Of a stretch of DNA of 64,000 nt, positions 19,206 to 28,553 are shown piece after piece; the stretch's first letter is position 1; every line of letters begins with the position of its first letter. This stretch comes from Pseudolabrys sp. (GTDB lineage Bacteria > Pseudomonadota > Alphaproteobacteria > Rhizobiales > Xanthobacteraceae): positions 94,558-158,557 of the forward strand of contig JAFIGS010000006.1 of the NCBI GenBank assembly GCA_017849615.1, read 5' to 3'. Both the position numbers and the translations under genes were made by a program. The notes below the pieces were generated by a model, which was not told where the DNA came from, ran no database searches, and saw only the letters and a list, made by a program, of their open reading frames with translations.

Positions 19206-20090
19206 ATGGAACAGCGCCATATCGACCAGAAGGTGGTCGATCTTTATGACACTTTCACGCATGGCCTGATCGACCGGCGCACTTTCATGGAGCGGCTGAC
19301 CCTGATCGCGGGCTCGGCCGCCGCGGCCACCGCGCTGCTGCCGGCTCTGCAGAATAACTATGCCCAGGCCGCGACTGTCGCTGCGGACGATGCCCGGCTG
19401 GTGATCGAGAAGGCTGGCTACGACGCCGGCGGCACGCAGATGTCGGGCTATCTGGCACGCCTCAAGGGCGCCGCCAAACGCCCGGCCGTGATCGTCATTC
19501 ACGAGAACCGCGGCCTCAACCCGCATATCGAGGATGTCACACGCCGCATCGCCCTCGCCGGCTTTCTCGCCTTCGGCGTCGATGCGCTGTCGCCGCTCGG
19601 CGGCACGCCCACGGACGAGGACAAGGGCCGCGACATGATCGGCTCGCTCAACACCGCTGAGACGGCGCAGCGCCTCGCAGCCGCCGTGCGGTTTCTGGCG
19701 AAGCATGCCGAGTCGACGGGCAAAGTCGGCGCCGTCGGCTTCTGCTGGGGCGGCGGCATGGTGAACCGCATCGCCGTGCTTTCGCCGGAATTACAAGCCG
19801 GCGTTGCTTATTACGGCGCCCAACCGCCAGCGGCGGACGCGCCGAAAATTCACGCAGCGCTGCTGCTACACTATGCCGGGCTCGACCAGCGTATCAACGC
19901 GGGCATCCCGGCCTACGAGGAAGCCCTGAAGGCCGCCGGCAAAACCTTCACCGTCCACGTCTATCCGGACGTCAACCACGCCTTCAACAACGACAACGGC
20001 AACCGCTACGACAAGGCGGCCGCGGATCTGGCGTGGAGCCGCACCATCGCCTTCTTCACCGCGCATCTCGACGCGCCGCCTAAGACTTAA
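19206..20090 (+). CDS. Dienelactone hydrolase family protein, Tat-type leader
   Basis: 294-residue alpha/beta hydrolase. The leader has a twin-arginine-like DRRTFMERLTLIAGSAAAATALLPAL, suggesting folded export or membrane anchoring. The catalytic triad is visible: Cys nucleophile in GAVGFCWGGGMVNRI, Asp in HYAGLDQRINAG and His in YPDVNHAFNNDNGNRY, the Cys-Asp-His arrangement of dienelactone hydrolases. VIVIHENRGLNPHIEDVTRRIALAGF is the oxyanion strand region. Its stop overlaps the convergent amidase stop by four bases. Physiological substrate unknown. Confidence 0.88.
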   Translation: MEQRHIDQKVVDLYDTFTHGLIDRRTFMERLTLIAGSAAAATALLPALQNNYAQAATVAADDARLVIEKAGYDAGGTQMSGYLARLKGAAKRPAVIVIHENRGLNPHIEDVTRRIALAGFLAFGVDALSPLGGTPTDEDKGRDMIGSLNTAETAQRLAAAVRFLAKHAESTGKVGAVGFCWGGGMVNRIAVLSPELQAGVAYYGAQPPAADAPKIHAALLLHYAGLDQRINAGIPAYEEALKAAGKTFTVHVYPDVNHAFNNDNGNRYDKAAADLAWSRTIAFFTAHLDAPPKT

Positions 20091-21415
20091 CCGGACAGCC
20101 GCGACACCAGCCAGTTCGCGGTGCGCAGCAACCGCGCGTCGTCGCCCATGGCGCCGACAAGCTGGACGCCGAGCGGCAACCCGTTTTCGCCCGTGAGCAA
20201 CGGCAACGTGATCGCCGGCAATCCGGTCAGGCTCCACAGCGAACAGAAGGACGGATCGCCGGTCGCCTGGCCGACCGGCGCGACACCCACCGTCGCCGGC
20301 GTAATGATCGCGGTGCAGGCCTGCTCGAACAATTCGCCGAGTGCCTCGCGCATGGCGCGCGCATCCTCCAGCGCGTCCAGATAGGCCGCCGCCGAAACGG
20401 CGCGACCGTCCGCCATCAGCGCATTGAATTGCGGACTGATCAGGTCGCCGCCCTCTTCGGCATAACGGCCGAGATTGTGCACCATCTCCACCGCCATGAT
20501 CGCCTTCTGCGCGTCCCAGCCCGCGGCGTAGCTTTCCGGCAGGTCGTAGGTGAAGCAGTCGCCGCCAAGCTCCGCGGCGAGCGCCTCGAAGGCGTCGCGC
20601 GTGTCGGCATCGGCCTTGTCCCAGATCGGCGTGCGCACGAAAGCAAGACGCGGCGCCAGGCCGAGCGGTTCCGCGGCGGTGCTGCGGAAATTCCGTGCGC
20701 CGATCGGCCGGGTGTCCGGGTCGCCGGCGTCGTGGCCGGCGATCACGTCCAGTACCAGCGCAATGTCCTCGATCGAGCGCGCCATCGGCCCGATGTGGTC
20801 GAGCGAGCGCGACAGCGGCAGCGTGCCGGTGCGCGGCACCAGGCCGTGGCTGCCCTTCATGCCGAATACGCCGCAAAACGCGGCCGGGCGGATGATCGAG
20901 CCGTTGGTCTGGGTGCCGAGCGCCGCGGGCACCATGCCGGCCGCCACCGCGGCGGCCGAGCCGGAGGACGAGCCGCCGGGCGTACGCGTCAAGTCGTGCG
21001 GATTGCGGGTCTTGCCGGGATGAAAATAGGCCATCTCGGTGGTCACGGTCTTGCCGAGGATGACGGCGCCCGCCGCGCGCAACCGCGACACCACCGTCGC
21101 GTCGTTGCGCGGCCGGCGGCCGGCGAAATAGCGCGAGCCGTATTCGGTCGGATAGTCCGCGGTGTCGATGAGGTCCTTGACCGCCACGGGCACGCCGTTG
21201 AGCGGGCCGACCGGCTGGCCGGAAAGCCGCCGGGCGTCGCAATCGCGCGCCTGCGCCAAAGCATGTTCGGCGTCGAGAAAGACGAAGGCGCCCACGGCCT
21301 GCTCGGTCTGCGCCATGCGCTCGAGGCAGGCCGTGGTCAGTTCTTCGGACGAAAAAGTGCCGGCGGCGACGCCGGCCGCCGCTTGCGCGGCGGTCAGGGT
21401 GGAAAGGTCGGTCAT
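20087..21415 (-). CDS. Amidase (amidase-signature family)
   Basis: 442-residue Ser-cisSer-Lys amidase. The catalytic lysine is in VAVKDLIDTADYPTEYGSR, and the Gly/Ser-rich signature TPGGSSSGSAAAVAAGMVPA followed by LGTQTNGSIIRPAAFCGVFGMKGS holds the two serines. The family includes GatA-like enzymes and hydrolases of aryl and aliphatic amides. It starts 19 bases after the end of dctM on the same strand and is probably the last gene of a dctP-dctQ-dctM-amidase transcript, suggesting that the imported compound is an amide or is converted through one. Confidence 0.92.
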   Translation of the reverse strand: MTDLSTLTAAQAAAGVAAGTFSSEELTTACLERMAQTEQAVGAFVFLDAEHALAQARDCDARRLSGQPVGPLNGVPVAVKDLIDTADYPTEYGSRYFAGRRPRNDATVVSRLRAAGAVILGKTVTTEMAYFHPGKTRNPHDLTRTPGGSSSGSAAAVAAGMVPAALGTQTNGSIIRPAAFCGVFGMKGSHGLVPRTGTLPLSRSLDHIGPMARSIEDIALVLDVIAGHDAGDPDTRPIGARNFRSTAAEPLGLAPRLAFVRTPIWDKADADTRDAFEALAAELGGDCFTYDLPESYAAGWDAQKAIMAVEMVHNLGRYAEEGGDLISPQFNALMADGRAVSAAAYLDALEDARAMREALGELFEQACTAIITPATVGVAPVGQATGDPSFCSLWSLTGLPAITLPLLTGENGLPLGVQLVGAMGDDARLLRTANWLVSRLSG

Positions 21416-21434
21416 GGGACGTGTCTGGATCCGA

Positions 21435-23174
21435 TCAGTTGCCGTAGAGATACTCCGGCAACCAGGTCGCAATACCGGGCCAGATGTACAGCACCACCAT
21501 ACACAGGATCACGATGGCCATATAGGGCATCATGCCCGCGAATATCTGGTTGATGGTGATGTGCCTGGGGGCCACGCCCTTCAGGTAGAAGGCCGACATG
21601 GCCACCGGCGGCGACAGGAACGCCGCCTGCAGGTTCACGAAGACCAGCACTCCCCACAGCACCGGGTCGATGCTGAAATGCTTCAGCAGCGGCAGGAAGA
21701 TGGGCACGAAGATGATGATGATCTCCGTCCATTCCAGCGGCCAGCCGAGCAAGAAAATGACCGCCTGCGACAGCAGCATGAACTGCGTCGGCGACATGTC
21801 GAGCGACAGCACCCACTGCTCCAGCAACGCCTGCCCGCCGAGAATGGCGAAGACGGCCGAGAACAGCGCCGAGCCGACGAACAGCCAGCACACCATCGCG
21901 GTGGTCTTGGCCGTCAGGAACACGGCTTCCTTGGTTTTGTCCCAGGTCAGCGTGCGCGCGTGCATCGCCAGCAGGAAGGCGCCCGCCGAGCCGACCGCGG
22001 CGGATTCCGTCGCCGTGGTCAGGCCGAACAGGATGGCGCCCAGCACCAGGATGATCAGCAGCGCCATCGGCACCACCGACGACGCCAGCATCTTGATCAG
22101 CACAAGGCGCTCCGCGGTCATCCGGCCATAGGTGCGCGCCATCATGATGACGGCGAGGGCGGCCAGAGCGGCGAAGGTGACGTAGAAGCTGGTGGACGGC
22201 CCGGCATCGACAGCCGCCGCCGGCGCGGCGGAGGACGAGCCGAGCTGCTCGAGCCCTTCGAATTCCTCCTGCGGGCCGCGCTGCGAATGGATGACGACGT
22301 ACCACCACAGAACGCCGAGAATGCCGGAGGTCAGGAAGAGCGGCACCAGCGCGATCAGGAAATTCTTGACCACCTCGCGATAGCTGAGCGCGTCCGGCTC
22401 GGCGACAGCCGGCGCCTTCGACGGCGAGACCAGCGCCTTGCCGAGACCGGCGAACATGTTGGTCGTGCCGGTCTTGCGGATATTCTCCATCCAGCCCGGG
22501 ACCGGAATTCGCGTCATCTCCTTGGGCAGGCCCGGCGCCAGCTTCGGATTGATGAGCGCACGCCCGATCACATAGAGGATATACATGAAGGCGAGGAACA
22601 GCCCCGGAAACATCGCGGCCGCATAGAGCTTGACCACCGACTGACCGGCCACAGCCGCATAGACGATGATCATGATCGAAGGCGGAATGAGAATGCCCAG
22701 CGTGCCGCCGGCCGTGATCACGCCCGCCGCCAGCTTGACGTCGTAGCCGGCACGCAGCATCGGCTGGAAGGCGACGACACCCATCAGCACCACCACGGCG
22801 CCGACGAGGCCAGTCGCCATGCCCCAGAACGCGCAGACGACGAGCGTTGCGACGCCAAGAGAGGCCGGGAAGTTGCGGAAGGCGAGTTGCACGGCGTGGA
22901 ACATCTTGTCCACGAGCGCGCCGCGCTCCATCACGTAACCCATCAGCACGAAGAGCGGGATGGCGATGAGCACGTCGTTGGTCATGGCGCCGTAGGTGCG
23001 CTGGACCATGAGGTCGAAGACCCGGTTGTCGAACCAGAACTCCGCCGGGTTGTAGAAGGCGTAGAAGCCGAAGAACACGCCGAGACCCATCAGGGTAAAA
23101 GCGGTCGGGAAGCCCATCATGATCGTGATGACGATGAGCCCCAGCATGAGGAGGCCGAGCGCGGGATCGCTCAT
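21435..23174 (-). CDS. dctM: TRAP transporter large permease (DctM type)
   Basis: 579-residue large membrane subunit of a tripartite ATP-independent periplasmic transporter. It starts MSDPALGLLMLGLIVITIMMGFPTAFTLMGLGVFFGFYAF and has typical motifs IAIPLFVLMGYVMERG, GMATGLVGAVVVLMG, GVITAGGTLGILIPPSIMIIVYA and WPLEWTEIIIIFVPIFLPLL. It is longer than the usual 425-450 residues because of a central extension around 255-385 with two added hydrophobic segments and a Ser/Ala-rich linker. Its start overlaps the dctQ stop in ATGA. Confidence 0.92.
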   Translation of the reverse strand: MSDPALGLLMLGLIVITIMMGFPTAFTLMGLGVFFGFYAFYNPAEFWFDNRVFDLMVQRTYGAMTNDVLIAIPLFVLMGYVMERGALVDKMFHAVQLAFRNFPASLGVATLVVCAFWGMATGLVGAVVVLMGVVAFQPMLRAGYDVKLAAGVITAGGTLGILIPPSIMIIVYAAVAGQSVVKLYAAAMFPGLFLAFMYILYVIGRALINPKLAPGLPKEMTRIPVPGWMENIRKTGTTNMFAGLGKALVSPSKAPAVAEPDALSYREVVKNFLIALVPLFLTSGILGVLWWYVVIHSQRGPQEEFEGLEQLGSSSAAPAAAVDAGPSTSFYVTFAALAALAVIMMARTYGRMTAERLVLIKMLASSVVPMALLIILVLGAILFGLTTATESAAVGSAGAFLLAMHARTLTWDKTKEAVFLTAKTTAMVCWLFVGSALFSAVFAILGGQALLEQWVLSLDMSPTQFMLLSQAVIFLLGWPLEWTEIIIIFVPIFLPLLKHFSIDPVLWGVLVFVNLQAAFLSPPVAMSAFYLKGVAPRHITINQIFAGMMPYMAIVILCMVVLYIWPGIATWLPEYLYGN

Positions 23175-23836
23175 GTGAGGTCTCCGGTCATGCCGCGCTG
23201 GCGCGCAGCCTCGTCGATCTTGTGGGCGCCGCCGATGGCGCGCTGGCGCGTTTCCTCGTCCACGAACTCGCTGTTGGCGAGCTGCGTGCCGATGACATCC
23301 ATTTCCGCAACGTCCTTGAGGCGGCTCGGCCATTCGCCGGTGCGCAGGCAGATGATGCAGCGCGCGATCTCGGCGAAGCCCTGCGTGATGATCAGCGCGC
23401 CGGCGATGGGAATGACGGTCTTGAAGGGATAGATCGGCGGCCCTTCCGCCATGATGCTGGAGTGTTCGCCGATGCGCCATGAAATGGCGGCGAAACGATA
23501 GCCGGCATAAAGCAGCGCCGCGATGCCGGGCAGGAAAAACAGGAAGTACAGCACCAGATCGAGCGCGGCCTGCGTTCTCGGCCGCATCGAGCCGTACAGG
23601 AAGTCGCCGCGCACATGCGCGTTCTGCGCCAGCGCATAGGCGCCAGCCACCATGAACAACGTGCCGTACAGCATGTTGTTGAAATCGAAAATCCACGCGG
23701 TCGGCGCGTTGAAGACGTAACGCTTGAAGACCTCGAGACAGACGACGGCCGCCAGCAGGATGACGAGCCAGGCAACTGCCTTGCCCGCCCATGTGCTGAT
23801 CGCGTCGATGCCGTGCAATACGCGCTGCGCGTTCAT
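23171..23836 (-). CDS. dctQ: TRAP transporter small permease (DctQ type)
   Basis: 221-residue small membrane subunit with four hydrophobic segments: AVAWLVILLAAVVCLEVFKRYVF, MLYGTLFMVAGAYALA, LVLYFLFFLPGIAALLYAGYRF and VIPIAGALIITQGFAEIARC. The HVRGDFLYGSM element after the second segment matches the conserved H-V-R-x-D motif of DctQ. An unusual soluble tail of about 55 residues follows the last helix (LKDVAEMDVIGTQLAN...). It is translationally coupled to dctM. Confidence 0.9.
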   Translation of the reverse strand: MNAQRVLHGIDAISTWAGKAVAWLVILLAAVVCLEVFKRYVFNAPTAWIFDFNNMLYGTLFMVAGAYALAQNAHVRGDFLYGSMRPRTQAALDLVLYFLFFLPGIAALLYAGYRFAAISWRIGEHSSIMAEGPPIYPFKTVIPIAGALIITQGFAEIARCIICLRTGEWPSRLKDVAEMDVIGTQLANSEFVDEETRQRAIGGAHKIDEAARQRGMTGDLT

Positions 23837-23920
23837 TGATGCCCAGGGATCATGAGGAATATTGATAACAAAGCACCACCCGGGTGTTGGCCCGAATGGT
23901 GCTCTGTTGACTATGTGAAG

Positions 23921-25060
23921 CTAGAGCTTCTTGGCGCCGGCGTTCTGACCGAAGTAGTGGTCGAAGGCCATGCGGCGATTGACGACCGTGTCCTGCTCCC
24001 AGCGCGTGGCGCGCTCGGCGAAGGCGATCTGCGACTGGATGATCTCCTTGAAGACCGGGCTCTCGCCTGCCCGCTTCTTGACCACCTCGTCGTAGACCTC
24101 GAGTTGCCGCTTGAGGACCGCGTCCGGAGTCTTGAAGAAGCGGACCTTGTCCTTCTCCTGCATCTCCACATAATCCTTGGAGTAGCGGTCGATCGCCTTC
24201 CAGGACATGTCCTGGCTGGCCGCTTCCACCGCATTGGCGATGATGGCGCGCATCTTCTCGGGCAGGCCGTCATACTTGCCCTTGTTGAACAGGATTTCGA
24301 ACTGTTCGGCGTTCTGGTGATAGCTCTGCAGCATGCAGATCTTCGACACATCGGCGAAGCCGAGCACGCGATCCGACGAGGCGTTGTTGAACTCGGCCGC
24401 ATCGAGCAGGCCGCGATCCATCGCCGCGACGATTTCGCCGCCAGGCAATGCGTTCACCGCCGCACCCAGCGCCGTGAACACGTCAATCGAGATGCCGACC
24501 GTGCGGAACTTCACGCCCTTGAGATCGTCCGGCTTGGTGATCGGCTTCTTGAACCAGCCGAGCGGTTGGGTCGGCATCGGGCCGTACAGGAACGAACGGA
24601 CATTGGCGCCGACGGACGTATACAGCTTGTCGAGCAATTCCTTGCCGCCGCCGTATTTGTGCCAGGCCAGCAGCATGTTGGCGTCCATGGCGAAGCCCGG
24701 ACCCGAGCCCCACAGCGCCAGCGCCGGGGCCTTGCCGTAGTGATAGACGGCCACGCCATGGCCGCCGTCGAGCGTGCCCGACGAAACCGCGTCGAGAAGC
24801 TGGAAGGCCGGCACCACCGCGCCCGCCGGCAGCACTTCGATCTTCAGGTCGCCACCGGTCATGTCGTTGACCTTCTTGGCGAAGTCCTGCGCGTATTCGT
24901 GGAAGATATCCTTCGATGGCCAGGTGCTTTGCCAGCGCATGCTGACGGCGCCCTGGGCCTTGACGACGGATGGCGCAGCGACTGCCGCTACGCCAGCAAC
25001 CGCGGCGCCACCGAGAAACCGGCGACGAGTCGCGGATGTAGACTGACTGGATTGAGCCAT
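23921..25060 (-). CDS. dctP: TRAP transporter substrate-binding protein (DctP type)
   Basis: 379-residue periplasmic binding protein. The leader ATRRRFLGGAAVAGVAAVAAPSVVKA is a twin-arginine signal. The mature domain has MRWQSTWPSKDIFHEYAQDFAKKVNDMTGGDLKIEVLPAGAVVPAF, GWFKKPITKPDDLKGVKFRTVG and GGEIVAAMDRGLLDAAEFNNASSD, characteristic of DctP proteins that bind carboxylates. It is the first gene of the transporter operon, with 84 bases to dctQ. Neighbouring amidase suggests an amide-related or amino-acid-derived ligand. Confidence 0.92.
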   Translation of the reverse strand: MAQSSQSTSATRRRFLGGAAVAGVAAVAAPSVVKAQGAVSMRWQSTWPSKDIFHEYAQDFAKKVNDMTGGDLKIEVLPAGAVVPAFQLLDAVSSGTLDGGHGVAVYHYGKAPALALWGSGPGFAMDANMLLAWHKYGGGKELLDKLYTSVGANVRSFLYGPMPTQPLGWFKKPITKPDDLKGVKFRTVGISIDVFTALGAAVNALPGGEIVAAMDRGLLDAAEFNNASSDRVLGFADVSKICMLQSYHQNAEQFEILFNKGKYDGLPEKMRAIIANAVEAASQDMSWKAIDRYSKDYVEMQEKDKVRFFKTPDAVLKRQLEVYDEVVKKRAGESPVFKEIIQSQIAFAERATRWEQDTVVNRRMAFDHYFGQNAGAKKL

Positions 25061-25337
25061 TCTGAAACCCTCCCTTGGAGTTGCGTTTCCGTAGTTTTCT
25101 TTTTTATTTCAGTAGTATCGTGTCGGGTCTTATCCCTTAGTCTCGATAAGCATCATCAAGACCAGGTACCTCTTGGACTTTATCGTAAGGGTGACGGCCC
25201 GCGGACGCAATATTGGGCAGACATGGGATTACCCGCCAAGAGCCGCTTTTCCCTAATCCACATCGGGCGGAGTAATATGTCGCATGTGCGAAAAGCTTCG
25301 CGCAGCGCCCGCCCCTGTCCGCCATAGGAGCCCTCCC

Positions 25338-27077
25338 TTGAGAGGAATCGCCGCAACGCTCGCCACCGTGTGGCGGATCGCCAGCCCGTATTTCAGCTCG
25401 GAAGAGCGCTGGTTCGCGCGCCTGCTCCTTGGCGCCATCATTGCCATCGAGCTTGGGATCGTGGCGATCACCGTGCTGATCAATCAGTGGAACGCCCGTT
25501 TTTATAATGCGCTGCAGGACAGGAACTGGGACAGCTTTGTCTACGAGCTCGGCTATTTCTGCGTGCTGGCCGCCATCTTCATCGTCGCCGCGGTCTATCA
25601 ACTCTATCTGAACCAGTGGCTGCAGATCCGGTGGCGGCGCTGGATGACACGGGCCTATCTCGAGCGCTGGCTGGAGGGTTCCAACCACTACCGCATGCAA
25701 TTGCTCGGCGATGCGGCCGACAACCCCGACCAGCGCATTGCCGAAGACATCCGGATGTTCATCGAGGGGGGCATCCTGCCGCTCGGGCTCGGCCTGCTGA
25801 ACTCGATCGTCAGCCTCGCCTCGTTCAGCGTCATTCTGTGGACTTTGTCGGCGGCGGCGCCGCTGCACCTGTTCGGGGACGCCTGGAACATCCCGGGCTA
25901 TCTGTTCTGGGCGGCGCTGATCTATGCCGTCATCGGCACGGCGCTGACGCACTGGATCGGCCGGCCGCTGGTGGCGCTCAATTACCAGCAGCAGCGCTAC
26001 GAGGCCGATTTCCGCTTCAATCTCGTGCGCGTGCGCGAGAACGCCGAGCAGGTCGCCCTGCTCGAAGGCGAAAAAGCCGAGCGCGACCAGTTGGCCGGCC
26101 GTTTCGCACGACTCGCCGACAACTGGATGGCGATCATGTCGCGCACCAAGCGGCTGACCTTCCTGACCGCCGGCTACGGCCAGGTCGCCACCGTGTTTCC
26201 GTTCATCGTCACCAGCCCGGCCTATTTCGCCGGCGCGGTGCAACTGGGCGGCTTGATGCAGACAGCGTCCGCCTTCGGCAGCGTTCAGGGCGCGTTATCG
26301 TTCTTCGTCGATGCCTATCGGCGGCTCGCCGAATGGAATGCGGTGATCGAGCGCCTCGACGGTTTCGACCGCTCGATCCTCACCGCACGGCAAGTTGCCG
26401 TATCGCCGCCGGTCATTGCCGTCGAGCCGGGCGAGCGCGCAGCCGTGGAAATCAAGGATTTGGCGGTGAAGCTCCCGAACGGCGCGCCGCTGGTGAACGC
26501 GAGTGATGTCACCATCGCCGCCGGCGACAGAGTGCTGGTCACTGGACCGTCCGGCTCTGGAAAATCGACTTTGTTCCGGGCCCTGGCCGGCATCTGGCCG
26601 TTCGGCTCCGGCGTGATCCGCGTGCCGAAGGGCGCCAAATTAATGATCCTGCCGCAGCGGCCTTACTTTCCGATTGCGTCCCTGACCGACGCGGTCGCCT
26701 ATCCGGCCGAGCCCGGCACTTACCATGCCGCCGATATCGCCGAACTCATCGCCGCGGCAGGACTGCCCGCGCTGACGCGGCGGCTGGAGGAGGAAGCCCA
26801 TTGGAATCGCATGCTGTCGCTGGGCGAACAGCAGCGGCTTGGGATTGCGCGGGCGTTGCTGCTCAAGCCGGATTACCTGTTCCTCGATGAAGCCACCGCG
26901 TCGCTCGACGAGGCCGCGGAAGCGGCAGTCTATCGGCTGCTGGCGGAGCGGCTGCCCGACACGACGATCGTCTCGATCGGTCACCGCTCGACGCTGACGG
27001 CCTTCCACAGCCGCCGCCTGGCCGTCGAACGCGAGACCGGCGGCGCCCGCTTGAGCGAGCAGATGGGCGCGAGCTGA
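25338..27077 (+). CDS. ABC transporter, fused permease and ATPase (SbmA/YddA-like)
   Basis: 579-residue half transporter of the ABC_membrane_2 group. The membrane part (residues 1-330) has WNARFYNALQDRNWDSFVYELGYF and LNQWLQIRWRRWMTRAYLERWL, and DNPDQRIAEDIRMF, typical of SbmA/BacA/YddA proteins. The ATPase has Walker A GPSGSGKST, signature LSLGEQQRLGIARALL, Walker B YLFLDEATASLDE and the switch histidine in SIGHRS. TTG 25338 is favoured because AGGAG lies seven bases before it; an in-frame ATG at 25284 has no ribosome-binding site. Substrate unknown; relatives move peptides or very-long-chain acyl compounds. Confidence 0.88.
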   Translation: MRGIAATLATVWRIASPYFSSEERWFARLLLGAIIAIELGIVAITVLINQWNARFYNALQDRNWDSFVYELGYFCVLAAIFIVAAVYQLYLNQWLQIRWRRWMTRAYLERWLEGSNHYRMQLLGDAADNPDQRIAEDIRMFIEGGILPLGLGLLNSIVSLASFSVILWTLSAAAPLHLFGDAWNIPGYLFWAALIYAVIGTALTHWIGRPLVALNYQQQRYEADFRFNLVRVRENAEQVALLEGEKAERDQLAGRFARLADNWMAIMSRTKRLTFLTAGYGQVATVFPFIVTSPAYFAGAVQLGGLMQTASAFGSVQGALSFFVDAYRRLAEWNAVIERLDGFDRSILTARQVAVSPPVIAVEPGERAAVEIKDLAVKLPNGAPLVNASDVTIAAGDRVLVTGPSGSGKSTLFRALAGIWPFGSGVIRVPKGAKLMILPQRPYFPIASLTDAVAYPAEPGTYHAADIAELIAAAGLPALTRRLEEEAHWNRMLSLGEQQRLGIARALLLKPDYLFLDEATASLDEAAEAAVYRLLAERLPDTTIVSIGHRSTLTAFHSRRLAVERETGGARLSEQMGAS

Positions 27078-27100
27078 TGGGGCCGGCTTCATCCGGCCAA

Positions 27101-27134
27101 TAAAAAAGCGGCGGTCCTTTCGGACCGCCGCTTC
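27101..27134 (-). terminator. Terminator of the TorF-like porin gene
   Basis: AAGCGGCGGTCC (27107-27118) and GGACCGCCGCTT (27123-27134) form a perfect 12-bp stem with a TTTC/GAAA loop. On the minus strand the stem is followed by TTTTTTAT. It sits 32 bases after the stop of the leftward porin gene and may also stop the rightward ABC gene. Confidence 0.85.
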
Positions 27135-27165
27135 GTCAAGACCGATAAGGCCGGTCGGTTTCGGC

Positions 27166-28065
27166 TTACTTGAGCGCCGAGAGCGAGGTGTCGAACTTGA
27201 GCGACACAATGAAGGTGTCGTTGCACCAGTTGCTGGACGAATTGCCCGGGGCCACCAGCAGGAAGGCATTGCACTTCTGCTTGCTCTGGTCCGTGCCATG
27301 GTAGCGTAGATCGAGGGTCAGCGCCTTGTAAGTGAAGGCAAGACCGGCGTTCCAGTAGCTGTAGCTCGGGTTGATGAAACCGGCCGCCACGAAGCCGGTG
27401 TCCTTGATCCACCAGTGGCCGAGTTCGCCGCTGACATACGAGCCGATGCCGTTGAAGGACCACGGGGTGACCCACTTGCCGGTCAACGAGCCGTAGGTCG
27501 CGCCGGCCTTCTGGCCGCCGGTCGCGGCGAAGGACTTGCTGTAGTGCAGCAGGTCGGGCGTGTAGAAGACGTTGGCGCCAATCGACAGGTCCGGTGTGAT
27601 CGCATAGCTGAACTTGCCGTAGAATTCGTAGAAGTCACTGTCGTCGGTCGCGCCGTTGAAGGTTTCCTTCGGGTAATAGTAGTAGATGAACCCGAGATCG
27701 ACCGAGAGAGCGCCGAAGGTGTTCCGCCAGCCACCGTACAAATCGACTTCCGCCGACGGGTTGGTGAAGCCGTAGGCCGCGGTGCTCGGCCAGTCGATAC
27801 CCAGGGCGCCGATGCCGACGTAGAGCACGCCGAAGCTGGTGGTGAGCTGCGGCTCGAAGTAGGCGCCGCCCGAGAAGCCGCGGTTCGACTGCGAGATACC
27901 GCGGAAATTATAGTCGCTCATCACAACGCCGCCGAAGGCGATATCGAAGATGCTCGGCGCCGGAGCCGCGGCAACCTTCGCGGCCTTGACCGGCATATCC
28001 GCGGCAAACGCGGGCGCGGCGGATAAAGCAACCGCGGCGACTGCTGACAAAACAAATTTCTTCAT
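27166..28065 (-). CDS. TorF-family putative porin
   Basis: 299-residue outer-membrane protein with signal peptide MKKFVLSAVAAVALSAAPAFA. The first strand of the mature domain, GGVVMSDYNFRGISQSNRGFSGGAYFEPQL, is the hallmark of the TorF/Gcw_chp porin family. Further strands include AEVDLYGGWRNTFGALSVDLGFIYYYYP and TYKALTLDLRYHGTDQSKQ, and it ends in an aromatic/hydrophobic strand. Role inferred as passive uptake across the outer membrane. A strong terminator follows. Confidence 0.85.
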   Translation of the reverse strand: MKKFVLSAVAAVALSAAPAFAADMPVKAAKVAAAPAPSIFDIAFGGVVMSDYNFRGISQSNRGFSGGAYFEPQLTTSFGVLYVGIGALGIDWPSTAAYGFTNPSAEVDLYGGWRNTFGALSVDLGFIYYYYPKETFNGATDDSDFYEFYGKFSYAITPDLSIGANVFYTPDLLHYSKSFAATGGQKAGATYGSLTGKWVTPWSFNGIGSYVSGELGHWWIKDTGFVAAGFINPSYSYWNAGLAFTYKALTLDLRYHGTDQSKQKCNAFLLVAPGNSSSNWCNDTFIVSLKFDTSLSALK

Positions 28066-28553
28066 AGACCTGCCCCTTCACTTTCCTATCGGCTTTTGCC
28101 GATGCACCCGCCCGTCCCAGTTGCGTAAGTCCCCTCGCGAAAAAACTCGGCAAGGCTGAACGTCCCTTACGCAACAGGGCGTGCATTACCGACATTTTTC
28201 GTCCGGCGACATGCAGATCGGCAAGGTGAAAAGGACAGCAACTGCTGCCTAATTAGGCGTTTGACGCTTCTTTCAAAAGTTTTAAAGGCGGTGTTGCGGG
28301 GATGTCACAATACAAATAACCAGCTTGGCACTGCGTTTTAGCTTCGTCTGCCGGATGTTTAATAATGCATTGACCGAAGCCAAAGGGCCGGCGCGCCAAG
28401 CAGATTGATACCGCTCTCAGCCTTGCCCGGCATAAATGCCGCATAACGAAACGGCCCGCCTTGGCAGGCGGGCCGGAGTCGAGTGCGTAGTTCGGACGAG
28501 ATAACCGAGCGTCGGCCGGTGATTCGCGCCGGCCGGCAAGGTCCGTCGCGGTA
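28066..28553. other. 488-bp gene-free stretch with an inverted repeat
   Basis: It contains the promoter region of the leftward porin gene. TTGCGTAAG at 28121-28129 and CTTACGCAA at 28166-28174 are a 9-bp inverted repeat 36 bases apart, upstream of the porin and possibly a looping regulator site. The right end holds the terminator of the PanE-like gene. Between about 28180 and 28440 I see no coding or RNA feature; composition is lower in GC than the surroundings. Confidence 0.4.
28445..28476 (-). terminator. Hairpin downstream of the PanE-like gene
   Basis: CGGCCCGCCT (28452-28461) and AGGCGGGCCG (28466-28475) form a perfect 10-bp stem with loop TGGC. On the minus strand it is followed by TTTCGTT. 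It sits about 80 bases after the stop of the leftward gene. Confidence 0.5.
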
